From contig NC_056753.1 in assembly GCF_018687715.1 (NCBI RefSeq), positions 6,891,001 through 6,955,000 of the forward strand: DNA of 64,000 nucleotides. The letters run 5' to 3'. The notes under the pieces were generated by a model. The model had not been told where the DNA came from and made no database searches. It saw only the letters and a program-made list of their open reading frames with translations. Below are positions 42,891-53,198 of the stretch, in pieces. The position numbers were made by a program, and so were the translations under genes. The first letter of the stretch is position 1. Every line of letters begins with the position of its first letter. The stretch comes from Carya illinoinensis. Its lineage: Eukaryota > Streptophyta > Magnoliopsida > Fagales > Juglandaceae.

Positions 42891-45800
42891 ATGGTTCAAT
42901 CACCTCCTTCTGTCACCAACTCTAATTCCCCCCTTCCTCTTCCCGAAACCAATATTATAGCCATTAATGCCAATGCTCAGCTTCCCTACAAGCTGACCTC
43001 CTCAAATTTTCCTGCATGGCATGCTCAACTTGACAGCCTTGTCATTGGCTATGATCTCGAAGGTTTTATCACCGGCTCACACCCTTGTCCCTGCTCGGGA
43101 GTTCACCCACTGCAGAAGTTATTGCTGCTCGTAATCGTTGGATTCACCAAGACATACTTCTTCTCAATGGCATTTTGCTTCAGTTTCTGAATCCATCATG
43201 CCCCTTATTGCTACTTCTAGTAAGTCCAGAGAAGCTTGGCTCAAACTGACTCGGCTCTATGCCAATCGTTCCAAAACCAGGATTATGCAACTCAAGGATA
43301 CTTTAACGTCCTTGAATCATGGTGCCAAAAGTGTCACTAATTATCTTCAACAAGTCAAATCCACTGCTGATGAACTAGCACTAGTGGATTCACCCCTCAT
43401 TAATGATGATCTCACCTTCTACATTCTAAATGGCCTGGGATCTAAATACCGTGATATTGCAGGGTCCATTCGCACACGTGAAAACCCTCTCACGTTTGAA
43501 GAGTTGCATGACTTACTGGTCAGTCATGAGACCTATCTCCATCGCCTTGAGACACTGCAGCAAACCATCGTTGCTACTACCAACTACCACCAGAAGAAAG
43601 GACCTTCTTCTTCTTCTTCATCTCATTGAGGCAAATTCAACAGAAGCAATCCCAACTTGCGGTCTACTCAGCGATCATCCCAGCAACATCACTCAAAATC
43701 TTCCTCCAACAAGTCATCCACAGTGTGTTAGTTTTGTGCTACACCTGGTCACACACGCCAATGCAAAAAATTTTGGAATCCCCCTTCTCCGACTACAAGT
43801 TGTGTTGCTGATGGCTCCTCTGATAAGTCTTGGGTGGTTGATTCTGGAGCATCCCATCATATCACATCTAATTTGTCTAAACTTTCTATACATTCAGAGT
43901 ATGATGGCACTGATGAAGTTATCATAGGTGATGGATCAAGTTTGCAAATTTCCCATGTTGGCAATGTTAAACTTCAGTTACCTACTCGTAGTGTTCTTAA
44001 CAATACTCTTTGTGTTCCTGGCATTCATAAAAATCTGATCTCAGTGCATGAGTTTACCAAAACCAATAACCTTGTTCTTGAATTTCATCCTTATCACTTC
44101 TTTGAGAAGGATCCGATGTTGGGGGCGACACTCATGCAAGGATCATGTGACAACGGTATCTACACACTGCCAGCATCTTCCTCTCCTGTTGGAAATCCAA
44201 AGGCAGTCTTCAACACTGAGCGTGTCTCGTCTGAACTTTGCACAATTGTTTAGGTCATCCCTCTCGACAACTTGTTACCCATTTAATCAAAGCCTTTCAA
44301 TTACCATCCAATAATCGTGTTTCTCACTCATTATGTACTTCATGCTCTATTAATAAAGGTCAGAAGTTACCATTTCATGTCTCTAGTATCTCAAGTTCCT
44401 TGCCTCTTGAATATTTATTCACTGATGTTTGGGGTCCTGCCCCTCACATCTCCATTGAAGGCTACAGATACTATGTTTTAGTTGTTGATCATCACACCAA
44501 ATATTGTTGGTATTTTCCCATGAAACTAAAATCTGAGGTTTCAACTATATTTCCTCAACTTAAAGCAATACTTGAAAAACAATTTTCTCTTCCAATCAAA
44601 CATCTCTACTCTAATAATGGAGGAGAGTTTGTTGCCCTTCGGAGCTATCTCAGTCACAATGGAATCAGTCACCTCATGACTGCCCCTCACACTCCTGAAA
44701 AAAATAGAGTGGTTGAACGCTGTCACCGGCATATTGTTGAAACTGGCATGACTTTACTTCATCAAGTACATCTTCCACCCACTTACTGGAACTTGGCATT
44801 TCAAGCTGATATCTATCTCATAAATAGACTGCCCAAACCTCTACACTCCCTCAAATCTTCCTTTGAAATTCTATTCAATTCTCCTCCCAATTATCTCAAA
44901 CTTCGAGTGTTTGATTGTTTGTGTTCCATGGCTTAAACCATATTCTCAACATAAACTGGAACCCAAGTCTCGTTCCTGTATCTTTGTTGGTTACTCTACC
45001 TCTCAAAGTGCCTACAAGTGTCTTGATCCCATCACTAATAGAATTTTTCTGTCACATCATGTGCGCTTTGATGAGTCTGTCTTCCCTCATTCTTTGCCTT
45101 CCCAAAATTCACCACCACTTCTCTCTGTGAGCCCGCCTCCGTCTCTCCTGACACTTGCTAATTCTGTGTCTCAAAGTTCTCCTGCCATGGATCTCACTCT
45201 GGAAAATGCTGGCTCCCAACACTTGTCGTCAGTGACTTGCACCAGTGTCACCCCTGGGATGTCTTCCTCTAAAAGTCCCACCTCATGCACGGCTCCAACT
45301 CTTTCTCCTGCTGATCCAGTTGTTAACACACGGCCTCCTCCACCCACCCAAATGGTTACACACTCGATGAATAATATTCATAAACCAAAGAGGTTTTATC
45401 TTGCTACCAAGCATCCCATTCCATCCACTTTGGAATCAACTGGTGTCCAGCAAGCTCTTAAAGATCCTCATTGGCGTCAAGCCATGAGTGAGGAGTTCAC
45501 TGCCCTTGTCTGTCATGGCACTTGGAAATTAGTCCCTGGTAACCCCCGTCATAACTTAGTTGGTTCAAAATAAGTTTTCTGCATCAAACGTCACTCAGAT
45601 GGCTCTATTGATCGATATAAAGCACTCCTCATCGCGAAGGGCTTTCACCAACGTCCTGGTCTTGACTACCCGGACATGTTCTCCCCAGTTGTGAAGCCTG
45701 CCACAATCAGAATTATCTTGTCTCTCATTGTCATGAATGGTTGGTCTATACGTCAACTGGACATGAACAACACATTCCTTCATGGCAATTTAATTGAGGA

Positions 45801-46986
45801 TGTCTTTATGGCCCAACCTGTTGGATTTATTGATCTTGCCTATCCTCATCATGTCTGTCATCTTCAAAAGTCCATTTATAGACTAAAACAGGCACCAAGA
45901 GCCTGGTATCGTGCTCTGCATGACTGTCTTTGTGGACTTGGCTTTGTCAAATCTGCCTCGGATCCCTCCTTATTTATCTATCATCATCATAGGATTATTG
46001 CTTACTTTCTTGTATATGTTAATGATTTGATCCTCACAGGAAATGATTCTAGTTTCCTTACCACCATCATTGCGAAGCTTGGTTCTCAATTCTCTCTGAA
46101 GGATCTTGGGCAGCTTCATTTCTTTTTGGGTGTTGAAGTTATTCCAACTTCTGATGGTTTATTTCTTTCTCAACACAAATACATGCGTGATATTTTGTAT
46201 AAAACAGGTATGGAAGGTGCTAAAAATGTTACTACACCTCTGGCCACCTCCAGTCGACTTCAACTCAACGATGGTTCCAGCCCAGCTGTTAGCACTACTT
46301 ACAGAAGTGTCATTGGTGCCCTTTAGTACCTTGCTCTAACTCGCCCAGACATTACTTTTACTGTCAATAAGCTGGCTCAATTCATGCACTCCCCCTCTAA
46401 AGTTCACTAGACAGCCGTCAAGAGGCTCCTACACTATCTGAAACATACAATTTATCATGGGATCCAGCTTCAATGCTCGTCTACACCTCAACTTCTCGCC
46501 TACTCAAACGCCAACTGGGCCAGGAGTATTGATGACAGAACTTCTACCTCAGCCTACATTATTTTTCTTGGAGCTAATCCTATCTACTGGTGCACTCGAA
46601 AACAACGAGTTGTGGCTCGTTCATCCACTGAAGCCGAATACAGAGCTCTCGCTAGTACAACCTCTGAACTTGCTTGGCTTCAATCTCTTTTTCGTGAGCT
46701 TGGGGTTCCCATGAAGTCACCTCCAAAAATTCTCTGTGATAACATTGGTGCTACACAACTGAGTCTTAATCATGTCCTTCATTCGAAGATGAAGCACATT
46801 GCCATTGACTTACACTTTGTACGAGACTATGTTAGCATAGGTCTTCTGCAAGTCGCTCATGTCTCTACTCATGACCAGCTCGCTGATTTACTGACCAAAG
46901 CCTTATCACGGCCACGTTTTCAACTTCTACCGTCCAAGATTGATGTCACTGATGGGAGCACCATCTTGAGGGGGCGTAATAGATGA
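42891..46986 (+). pseudogene. Copia gag-pol polyprotein, frameshifted, two catalytic Asp-to-Asn changes
   Basis: Gag begins at 42891 (MVQSPPSVTNSN; KLTSSNFPAWHAQLDSLVIG) and, after a frameshift near 43110, continues to 43629 (LKDTLTSLNHGAKSVTNYLQ). A degraded zinc knuckle precedes the protease (SWVVDSGASHHITSN, 43830). The GAG-pre-integrase part has HNCLGHPSRQLVTHLI in a shifted frame (44238). The integrase has LFTDVWGP and LYSNNGGEFV, where the second acidic residue is Asn, and VVERCHRHIVETG. The reverse transcriptase from 45580 has RQLDMNNTFLHG, KSIYRLKQAPRAWYRAL and LVYVNDLILTG, where the family has Y-V-D-D. RNase H ends it (RSSTEAEYRALASTTSELAW; DQLADLLTKAL). Stops at 44253, 44934 and 46324 and frameshifts near 43110, 44240 and 44910 make it inactive. 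Confidence 0.9.
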
Positions 46987-47220
46987 TAATGGAATTACGT
47001 ACAACAATTCCTCCGTGATCAAGGTTGTGCACCATTCCTGGAGTTGATTGAGTTTTTTTACTTACCTATCTTAGCTCGTGTAATATTCTATACAACCAAG
47101 CAACATTAATATGTTCTTTCTTTTTATGATTGTATTAGCTGTGTATATATATATTCTTCACATATGCAATAGAGGTGTGACAATTTTACAATACACACAA
47201 CTGTGTCTTAAATTCTTATA
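46977..47220 (+). repeat. Right copia LTR
   Basis: Same ends as the left LTR. Differs mainly by transitions and at the segment ATATTCTATACAACC versus ATATGCACAGCC. Confidence 0.9.
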
Positions 47221-47225
47221 TCCCC

Positions 47226-48740
47226 TAGCTAGGACTTTTATGTTCCTCCATCGGTTGGTTTGAAAGTTTTGCTCCATGCTCTAACGCAATCAGCAAGGAC
47301 TCCTCACGTACAGTTCAGGGATCCATATCGCACCACACCTCCTCACATCCCTCATCCTCACTTTCAACTGCACCTTCCTTTGTTTTAGTTACCAGAGTAT
47401 CAACATTGAGTTCTGAGATCTTCATTCAGACCTTTAACTGTGATTTTGCACAATTTCCCTTAACAAGATCTGGAGGAGAATCTGGCTCGCTAGGACCTAC
47501 CTGCTAGACCATTTTTGGCTACTGCCCATCATCCACGACCTCCTTACTCAAAACCGCCCCCACCTTTTCACAAGCATTTTGCACCATCTCCCTTTCCACC
47601 ATTTGTGTAGCCTCCTATACCCTCTCACTCTAATTAGGCACCTCCCCCTCCTTTCTCACCGCCACATATTCCTTCCCCTCCTCATTTAACTTCCCATCCT
47701 TCATCGAACTCTGTTTCCCCACCTCCGTCATCACACCCACCTCATTCACCTAGCCCTCATTCCGCACCACAGTAGATGGCATCCCTTCCTCCATACTCTG
47801 TTCCTTCTCACCAAAAGGACCCACTACATTTGCCTTCCTCCCCACTTCCTTCCAAACCTGATCTTCACAATCCTTTCCTAGTCCTCACATCCCCTCTTTT
47901 TTGTTGATTTTAACCCCTGCTTTTACACCATAACGACAAGGTACTACCGTATGCCCTTGACGATAGCATTTTGTGCAATAGAAACCCCATTTCTCGTACG
48001 TTACTTTCTGCCAAATCTGGTTTTTGCCAATTACTAGTGGGAAACCATCGACTGGATCATCTTGGAGGTCCACTTCCACACAAAATCTCACCCCTGTGGC
48101 CTGAGTGCGGTCCAAGATTTGCAGGCAATCCAAATGATATAAGTGCAGTGGCAACCCAGGCAGAAAAATCCATTGTGGAGCAATGGAGGGCTCCTTATTA
48201 ACATCAAAAGCCACTAACCAACTAAACAACTGAAATTGGCAGCTAGCTACCATCCATCCTTCTCTCGCCCAAGCATGTAGGTAATCCCTCTCATCAACCA
48301 AATGCAAAAGAACATGGACCTCATCCATGAAGCTGATCATATGGACTTCCAAAAAATCCAAGTTTTGATGATCTGAAGCCGTAGCAAGTCAATGGAGGGC
48401 CGTTTCGACACAAAGTTTAGGACCAAAACAAACTTCAATTCTTCTGCCACTCTATCCATCTCCACATTAGAAAAAACCAAAACTCAAAGCCCTATTAATT
48501 AATTCTAGTTTCCTCAAAGGCAGTTTGAATTTTGTAGTTGGAAGAGACCTTTGAAGGGCCTCAGCAAACGAGCATCTACCCCTGCATAAAACACTCTTTT
48601 TCCACTTCCATCGCCACCAAAACCATCCCGTAATCTCTCTCCCCGACCATCAGTCGCATCCCCCCCTCTGGCGGCTACCAGAGGGTTGCATGACAAGACC
48701 ATGAGGCGTGGCCACACCCCTACATGAAAACAAAGAAACC
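47226..48740 (-). pseudogene. LINE-3 ORF1 (DUF4283 and zinc knuckle)
   Basis: RNA-binding ORF1 protein. The N-terminal frame (48717-48514) is basic and Gly/Arg-rich (GGDATDGRGERLRDGFGGDG). The DUF4283 part is at 48420-48060, open from 48361 (LHAWAREGWMVASCQFQLFS, SIAPQWIFLPGLPLHLYHLD), and a zinc knuckle CTKCYRQGHTVVPC follows at about 47965-47920. The C-terminal tail to 47226 is Glu/Lys/Val-rich with several stops. The copia insertion falls in or just after the tail, so ORF1 and ORF2 were adjacent before it. LINE-3 ORF1 differs clearly from those of LINE-1 and LINE-2. Confidence 0.8.
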
Positions 48741-48824
48741 CTAGCAGAGGACAAAATAATCTCCCTTCACGTCAACAACTGTGTGTAGAGTGTGGTGCTT
48801 GGCTTGTTTTATAGATTATTTACT

Positions 48825-49519
48825 TATAAGTTCAATTTAAAAAATTTTAATCTAATTCTAAAGTAAAATAAATAAAATATATTTTATGTAAAATAAAATT
48901 ATAATGACAGGTTTTTATTGTTAATAAAAATAAAAATAGAAGTTGGATGGTCTTTAAGAATAAATTCGCATCTCTTCTTCCTATATACCATCTGCGTGTA
49001 ATTTTACTGAGAAAAAGAAAACCTTGAACCTTACTGTCTGTGGCCGAAATAACAATAAAGCTACAAACAATCAAACTTGCCGTCGGTCTGACTCGGTTTG
49101 CTACAGCGTGCAGTTCTTCTAGCCATTACATACATAGCATAGGCCATAGCACAGGTACTTTTCTCTTAAACTTTTGTTATCCGATTGTTTTCTCGATTTC
49201 TTTCTTCTTATATAAATATATATATATATTTATATTAAACTTGCAGTGTTATCTAATCTAGATTTTTTTTTTTATTTCTCTTCCTTTCATGTATTGATGT
49301 ATTTGTATTTTTATTTAGAATTTTTTATTTATTTTTGAAATAGATAATTATATATAATTACTATCTGTTTGGCTTATATATAATTATATGTATTGAATGG
49401 TTATTTATTTTGTACTTAAAGATTAACTTTAACTTCATATTTCATGAGTAATTGAATTCATATATATCTAACTTTATTTTATATGTTTCAATTTGATTTT
49501 AAATTTAGGTTCATGAATT
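48825..49519 (+). other. hAT leader region
   Basis: AT-rich non-coding sequence between the LINE-3 insertion and the transposase start. A possible leader exon lies near 49020-49160 with a GTACTT-type donor at 49156 and an acceptor TTTAG before GTTCATGAATT at 49505. Nothing else recognisable. Confidence 0.4.
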
Positions 49520-52014
49520 ATGTCTAAATTAAAAACCATCGACTCATTCTTCAAAAGAAAAGAAGTTAATATTCCAGATAATTCTTCTAAAATTCCAAGG
49601 GTTGGACAAGAGGAAAATCCTGATCTTAACTCTCTAATTGAAGAGTCTGAAGAGATTCATTTTATATCTTCAACACTTGACTCTAAAGAGATTGATATAT
49701 CTTCTCTACAACGAAATCCAGGATTACGTCCTCCTACATGGGACTATCTAGTCAATTAACGTGATGAAATAAGAAGAGCTTACTTGAAAATGGGCCCATA
49801 TCAAATAAGTCTCTCAAAATATCCATTTACTGGTTCTGAAAAACATCCTCGTCACTTTCAAACTTCTTGGTTTGTACAATTTGCATATTGGTTAGAGTAT
49901 TCTCCATCAAAGGATGTTGTATATTGTTTACTTTGTTATCTTTTTACAATGAAAGCACTTAGACGTTTTGGATGTGATGTATTTACTATCACAAGATTTA
50001 GAAGTTTGAAGAAGATTAATGATGGAAAATATTGTGCCTTTTTTAATCATATTGGGGAGGATCCTTGCTCTTATCATAATAATGCTATGAAATCTTGTGA
50101 GGATTTATTAAAACAATCACAGCATATTCATAAAGTAATAAATGCACAAAGTTCTAAACAAATTCTCAACAATTGACTCCGGGTAAAAAATTTTATTGAT
50201 GTCGTTCGATAGCTTGAATTTCAAGGATGTGCCTTTAAAGGTCATGATGAGACCATTGAGTCAAAAAATTGAGATAATTTCCTTGACATGCTTAAATTAT
50301 TGGCTTCATATAATGACAATGTCAGAAAACTTGTTTTGGAAAATGCTCCAAAATCTTCAAAGTATACTTTGCCCAAAATTTAAAAAGAGATTTTGGAAGT
50401 TCTTGCAAAGAAAATCCGAAATAAAATTCGTGAAGATGTTGGAAATTCTAAAATTTGCATTATTGTTGATAAGGCATGGGATGAGTTTAAGAGAGAGCAA
50501 ATGGTTATAATTTTGAGATTTGTTGATGATGATAGTTTTATACAAGAATGATTTTTTGATATGTATATGTTAAAAAGACATCGGCTTTGATTCTAAAGAA
50601 TGAAATATCTACAGTTCTTTCTCATCATTGTCTCTATATTCAAAATATTCGTGGGCAAAGAAATGATGTTGCTAGTAATATGTGGTGAATAGAAATGATT
50701 GCAATCATTATTTCTTAAAGGTTGCCCATATGCATACTATGTTCATTGTTTTGCTTACTGATTTCAATTAGTATTAGTTGTTGCATTTAGATAGGTAGTT
50801 TATGTTCATGAGTTCTTCTCAAATTTAAATTTCATTATCAATGTGGTGAGCATTTCATGTAAACGTCATGATGAACTGCAAGCTGCTTAGGCAACACAAA
50901 TTGCACATATGATAGTTATTGATGAACTTGAAAGTGGAAAATGAGCTAATCAAATTGGTACTATCAAACTAGCCAATGATTCTCATTGGGGTTTTCAGTT
51001 TTATTCTATTTGCAATTTACTACGAATGTTTGGAGCCACTTGCTCGGTGCTTGAAAACATAATAAAAGAATGACCCACTTACTCTCAACGCAGGGATGCA
51101 AATGCTGTTTATAAAATGATTGCATCATTCCAATTTTTATTTATTTTGCATTTAATGAAGGAAATCATGACCATTACTAATGTTCTTTGTCAAGTTTTGC
51201 AACAAAAATCTCAAGACATCTTGAATGCCATAAATATGGTTTCTACTACAAAAATGAATTATCCAAGAGTTGAGAAATGAAGGTTGGAAAAATTTGCTTA
51301 AGAATATTGTCTCTTTCTCCAAGAAATTTGATATTGACATTCCAGAATTGAGCTCTCATTATGTTCAAGGTCGTGGTCATCATTAACGAAATCACATTAT
51401 GATAAAGCATCATTATCATTTTGAAATATTTAATGCTATTATAGACTTTCAAATGTAAAAGCTTAACAATAGGTTTGGTGAATGAGCGACAAAACTTTTA
51501 ACTCTTAGCTCAACTTTGGATCCAAATGATGCTTATAAATCCTTTAATATTGATGATATCTGTTGTCTTGTATAAAAGTATTATCCTTTGGATTTTTCTG
51601 AGAACGAAAAAATTATTTTAAGGTTTTAATTAAAGTATTTTGAAGTTGATGTACTTACTAATCTGAAGTTTTTAGAATTTGTCATTTATTGCCGATTTAT
51701 GTCAAAAATTGGTAGAGACAGATAAATCAAAGACATATTATCTTATTGATAGATTGATTCGTCTCGTTTTGACACTTCCAGTATCTATAGCAACCAGTGA
51801 ACGAGTATTTTCAACTATGAAGATTGTTAAAACAAGACTTTGTAACAAAATTGAGGATGATTTTCTAACAAATAATTTAGTTGTCTATATTGAAAGAGAA
51901 ATAGTTAAGAATTTTGATTTAGATTCAATACTTGATGATTTTGTTTCTTTAAAAGAACGCGCAAGTTATAATTTTAGACATTGTATTTTTTTGTTTGATA
52001 TATTTATATGAGTG
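49520..52014 (+). pseudogene. hAT transposase (TTF zinc finger, DUF4371, hAT dimerisation)
   Basis: Transposase of the ZMYM1-like hAT group. The ATG at 49520 starts MSKLKTIDSFFKRKEVN, the usual N-terminus. The zf-TTF domain is at 49780-50070 (GPYQISLSKYPFTG, HFQTSWFVQFAYWLEYSPSK, VYCLLCYLF). DUF4371 is at 50070-50700 with frameshifts (GCAFKGHDETIESKN, DNFLDMLKLLASYNDNVRK, ICIIVDKAWDEF). At the end is the hAT dimerisation domain (51740-51960): LIRLVLTLPVSIATSERVFS then MKIVKTRLCNKIEDDFLTNN, both well conserved. The usual Asp of I-V-D-E reads I-V-D-K, a further lesion. Stops begin at 49757. Length fits the 750-800 residues usual for this group. Confidence 0.9.
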
Positions 52015-52220
52015 TTTTTATGTTGTTTCAATGATATATTATTCTTGACACATGATATATTTTTTTAATACATAAGTTGTATTCAATGTATTTTATTTTT
52101 ATTTTAGATCTTATTATCTAACAGTTTTATACTACAAAAAAAATTCTTGCTTTACTTTTAGCTTTACTTGCCCCCTCCCTCCCCCGGAAACAAATTTCTG
52201 GTTCCACCACTTTCCAACAC

Positions 52221-53198
52221 GTGGGTGCAATGCTTCTAAGTTCTAACAGCTAGGATGTGGCAGTGATGCAGACAGGGCAGCCACAAGCTGCTGTTTGCCA
52301 TGGTAGGCAAAGCTCCAAGGAGTGGACGAAAGGGTGCCAAAGGCTAAAGGGTTTTTTTAGAATGAACAGTAACTGTATGTAGGTTACCGAATGAGGAAGA
52401 TGAATAGTACATTTCTTTTTGTGATATTTTTATGGGCTTGGATTAAGTCATTTAGGGCTTAATCAGGTTGTGGGCTTCAGAACAACTTTAGAATCTATTT
52501 TTAAAGTTTTAAGATTGGCCCACAATTTTTTTAAAAACAAAAGGCATTAGATTAACTAGGTTGTGAGCCCAGCAGGCAAAGGCCTGATTTGCAATGAACA
52601 TGTTATGTTTTTTGAAATGTTTTATTTTTATTTTTTTAAAATAGAAAGTCCTGCTGTTTTGAACCCAAAAACCTCAAACACTAAAGTAATGAACTCAATG
52701 ATTCGGTTGGAGCTCATTGTTAGTGCTACTTGAATTTTTGTATAATTAACTTGTTCAGCTAATGTATGTCACATGAATATTATTCTTGCATTTGATTATT
52801 ATTATTGAATACATGCATGCCATATATTATGAGATTAGTTTGTCAAATTTGTTAGACATTTATTTTATGTTATAAATTATCTAGATTATTATTTTTTGAA
52901 TAATAATTATTTGGATGAAATGTGATGAATGTTTTGTATATGTATTGTGTTTACATGTCATAGTATAAGCTTATTTTATCACTTGTATTTGTTAGGCTAA
53001 TCTTATAAATTGGTCTTTAAGTTTTTTTAGAATGTGATCAAATAAAAAATTCAATAGCCCGAGTTTTATTAGTCCATTCTTATGATTGGAAATTGATTTC
53101 TTCATTCAAGAAAGAAATGTTTTTTTCATGTGACTGACTTGGTAGATTGTTTATCCTAATAGGAGTAGGGTTGAGATTGATTTGGAATTAATCTTTTA
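52221..53198 (+). other. LARD interior between the two hAT insertions
   Basis: Non-coding. Continues the sequence left of 37943. A block near 52560-52600 and AT-rich stretches are present, with no gene and no paired repeat seen. Confidence 0.4.

Larger units (their letters stand above)
42593..47220 (+). mobile_element. Ty1-copia LTR retrotransposon, complete but mutated
   Basis: Two LTRs of 241 and 244 bp (42593-42833, 46977-47220) flank gag-pol in the order gag, protease, integrase, reverse transcriptase, RNase H. The primer site TGGTATCACAAGC (42834-42846) follows the left LTR, and the purine tract TTGAGGGGGCG (46966-46976) precedes the right one. TCTCC (42588-42592) and TCCCC (47221-47225) are a 5-bp duplication with one change. 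The LTRs differ at about ten single bases plus one short scrambled segment, so the insertion is comparatively young. It lies between ORF1 and ORF2 of LINE-3, in opposite orientation. Confidence 0.95.
38147..48808 (-). mobile_element. LINE-3: near-full-length L1-type LINE with 16-bp target duplication
   Basis: TTATAGATTATTTACT at 38131-38146 is repeated exactly at 48809-48824. Between them, on the minus strand, are a leader (48808-48740), ORF1, ORF2 with endonuclease, reverse transcriptase, zf-RVT and RNase H domains, and a short A-rich 3' end next to the left duplication. A copia element (42593-47220) is inserted between ORF1 and ORF2. Without it LINE-3 is about 6 kb, full length for a plant L1. 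The duplication length and A-tail are those of target-primed reverse transcription. Confidence 0.95.
37943..52212 (+). mobile_element. hAT transposon (zf-TTF/DUF4371 type), 8-bp duplication TCCAACAC
   Basis: TCCAACAC occurs at 37935-37942 and 52213-52220. The left end starts CAGCGGCAAAATT and the right end is the complement of AAGTGGTGGAACC. These are short imperfect inverted repeats of the hAT type, with GGGGGC/GCCCCC sequence just inside. A transposase relic lies at 49520-52014. LINE-3 (with the copia element) is inserted near the left end; without it the hAT element is about 3.6 kb, a normal size. Joining the flanks gives continuous LARD sequence (ATCTCCAACACGTGGGTGC). Confidence 0.9.

Noticed and set aside
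43430..43927. 165-codon open frame in the copia gag region
   Set aside because: It is an out-of-frame shadow of gag and protease; the protease motif is in the frame starting at 43834.
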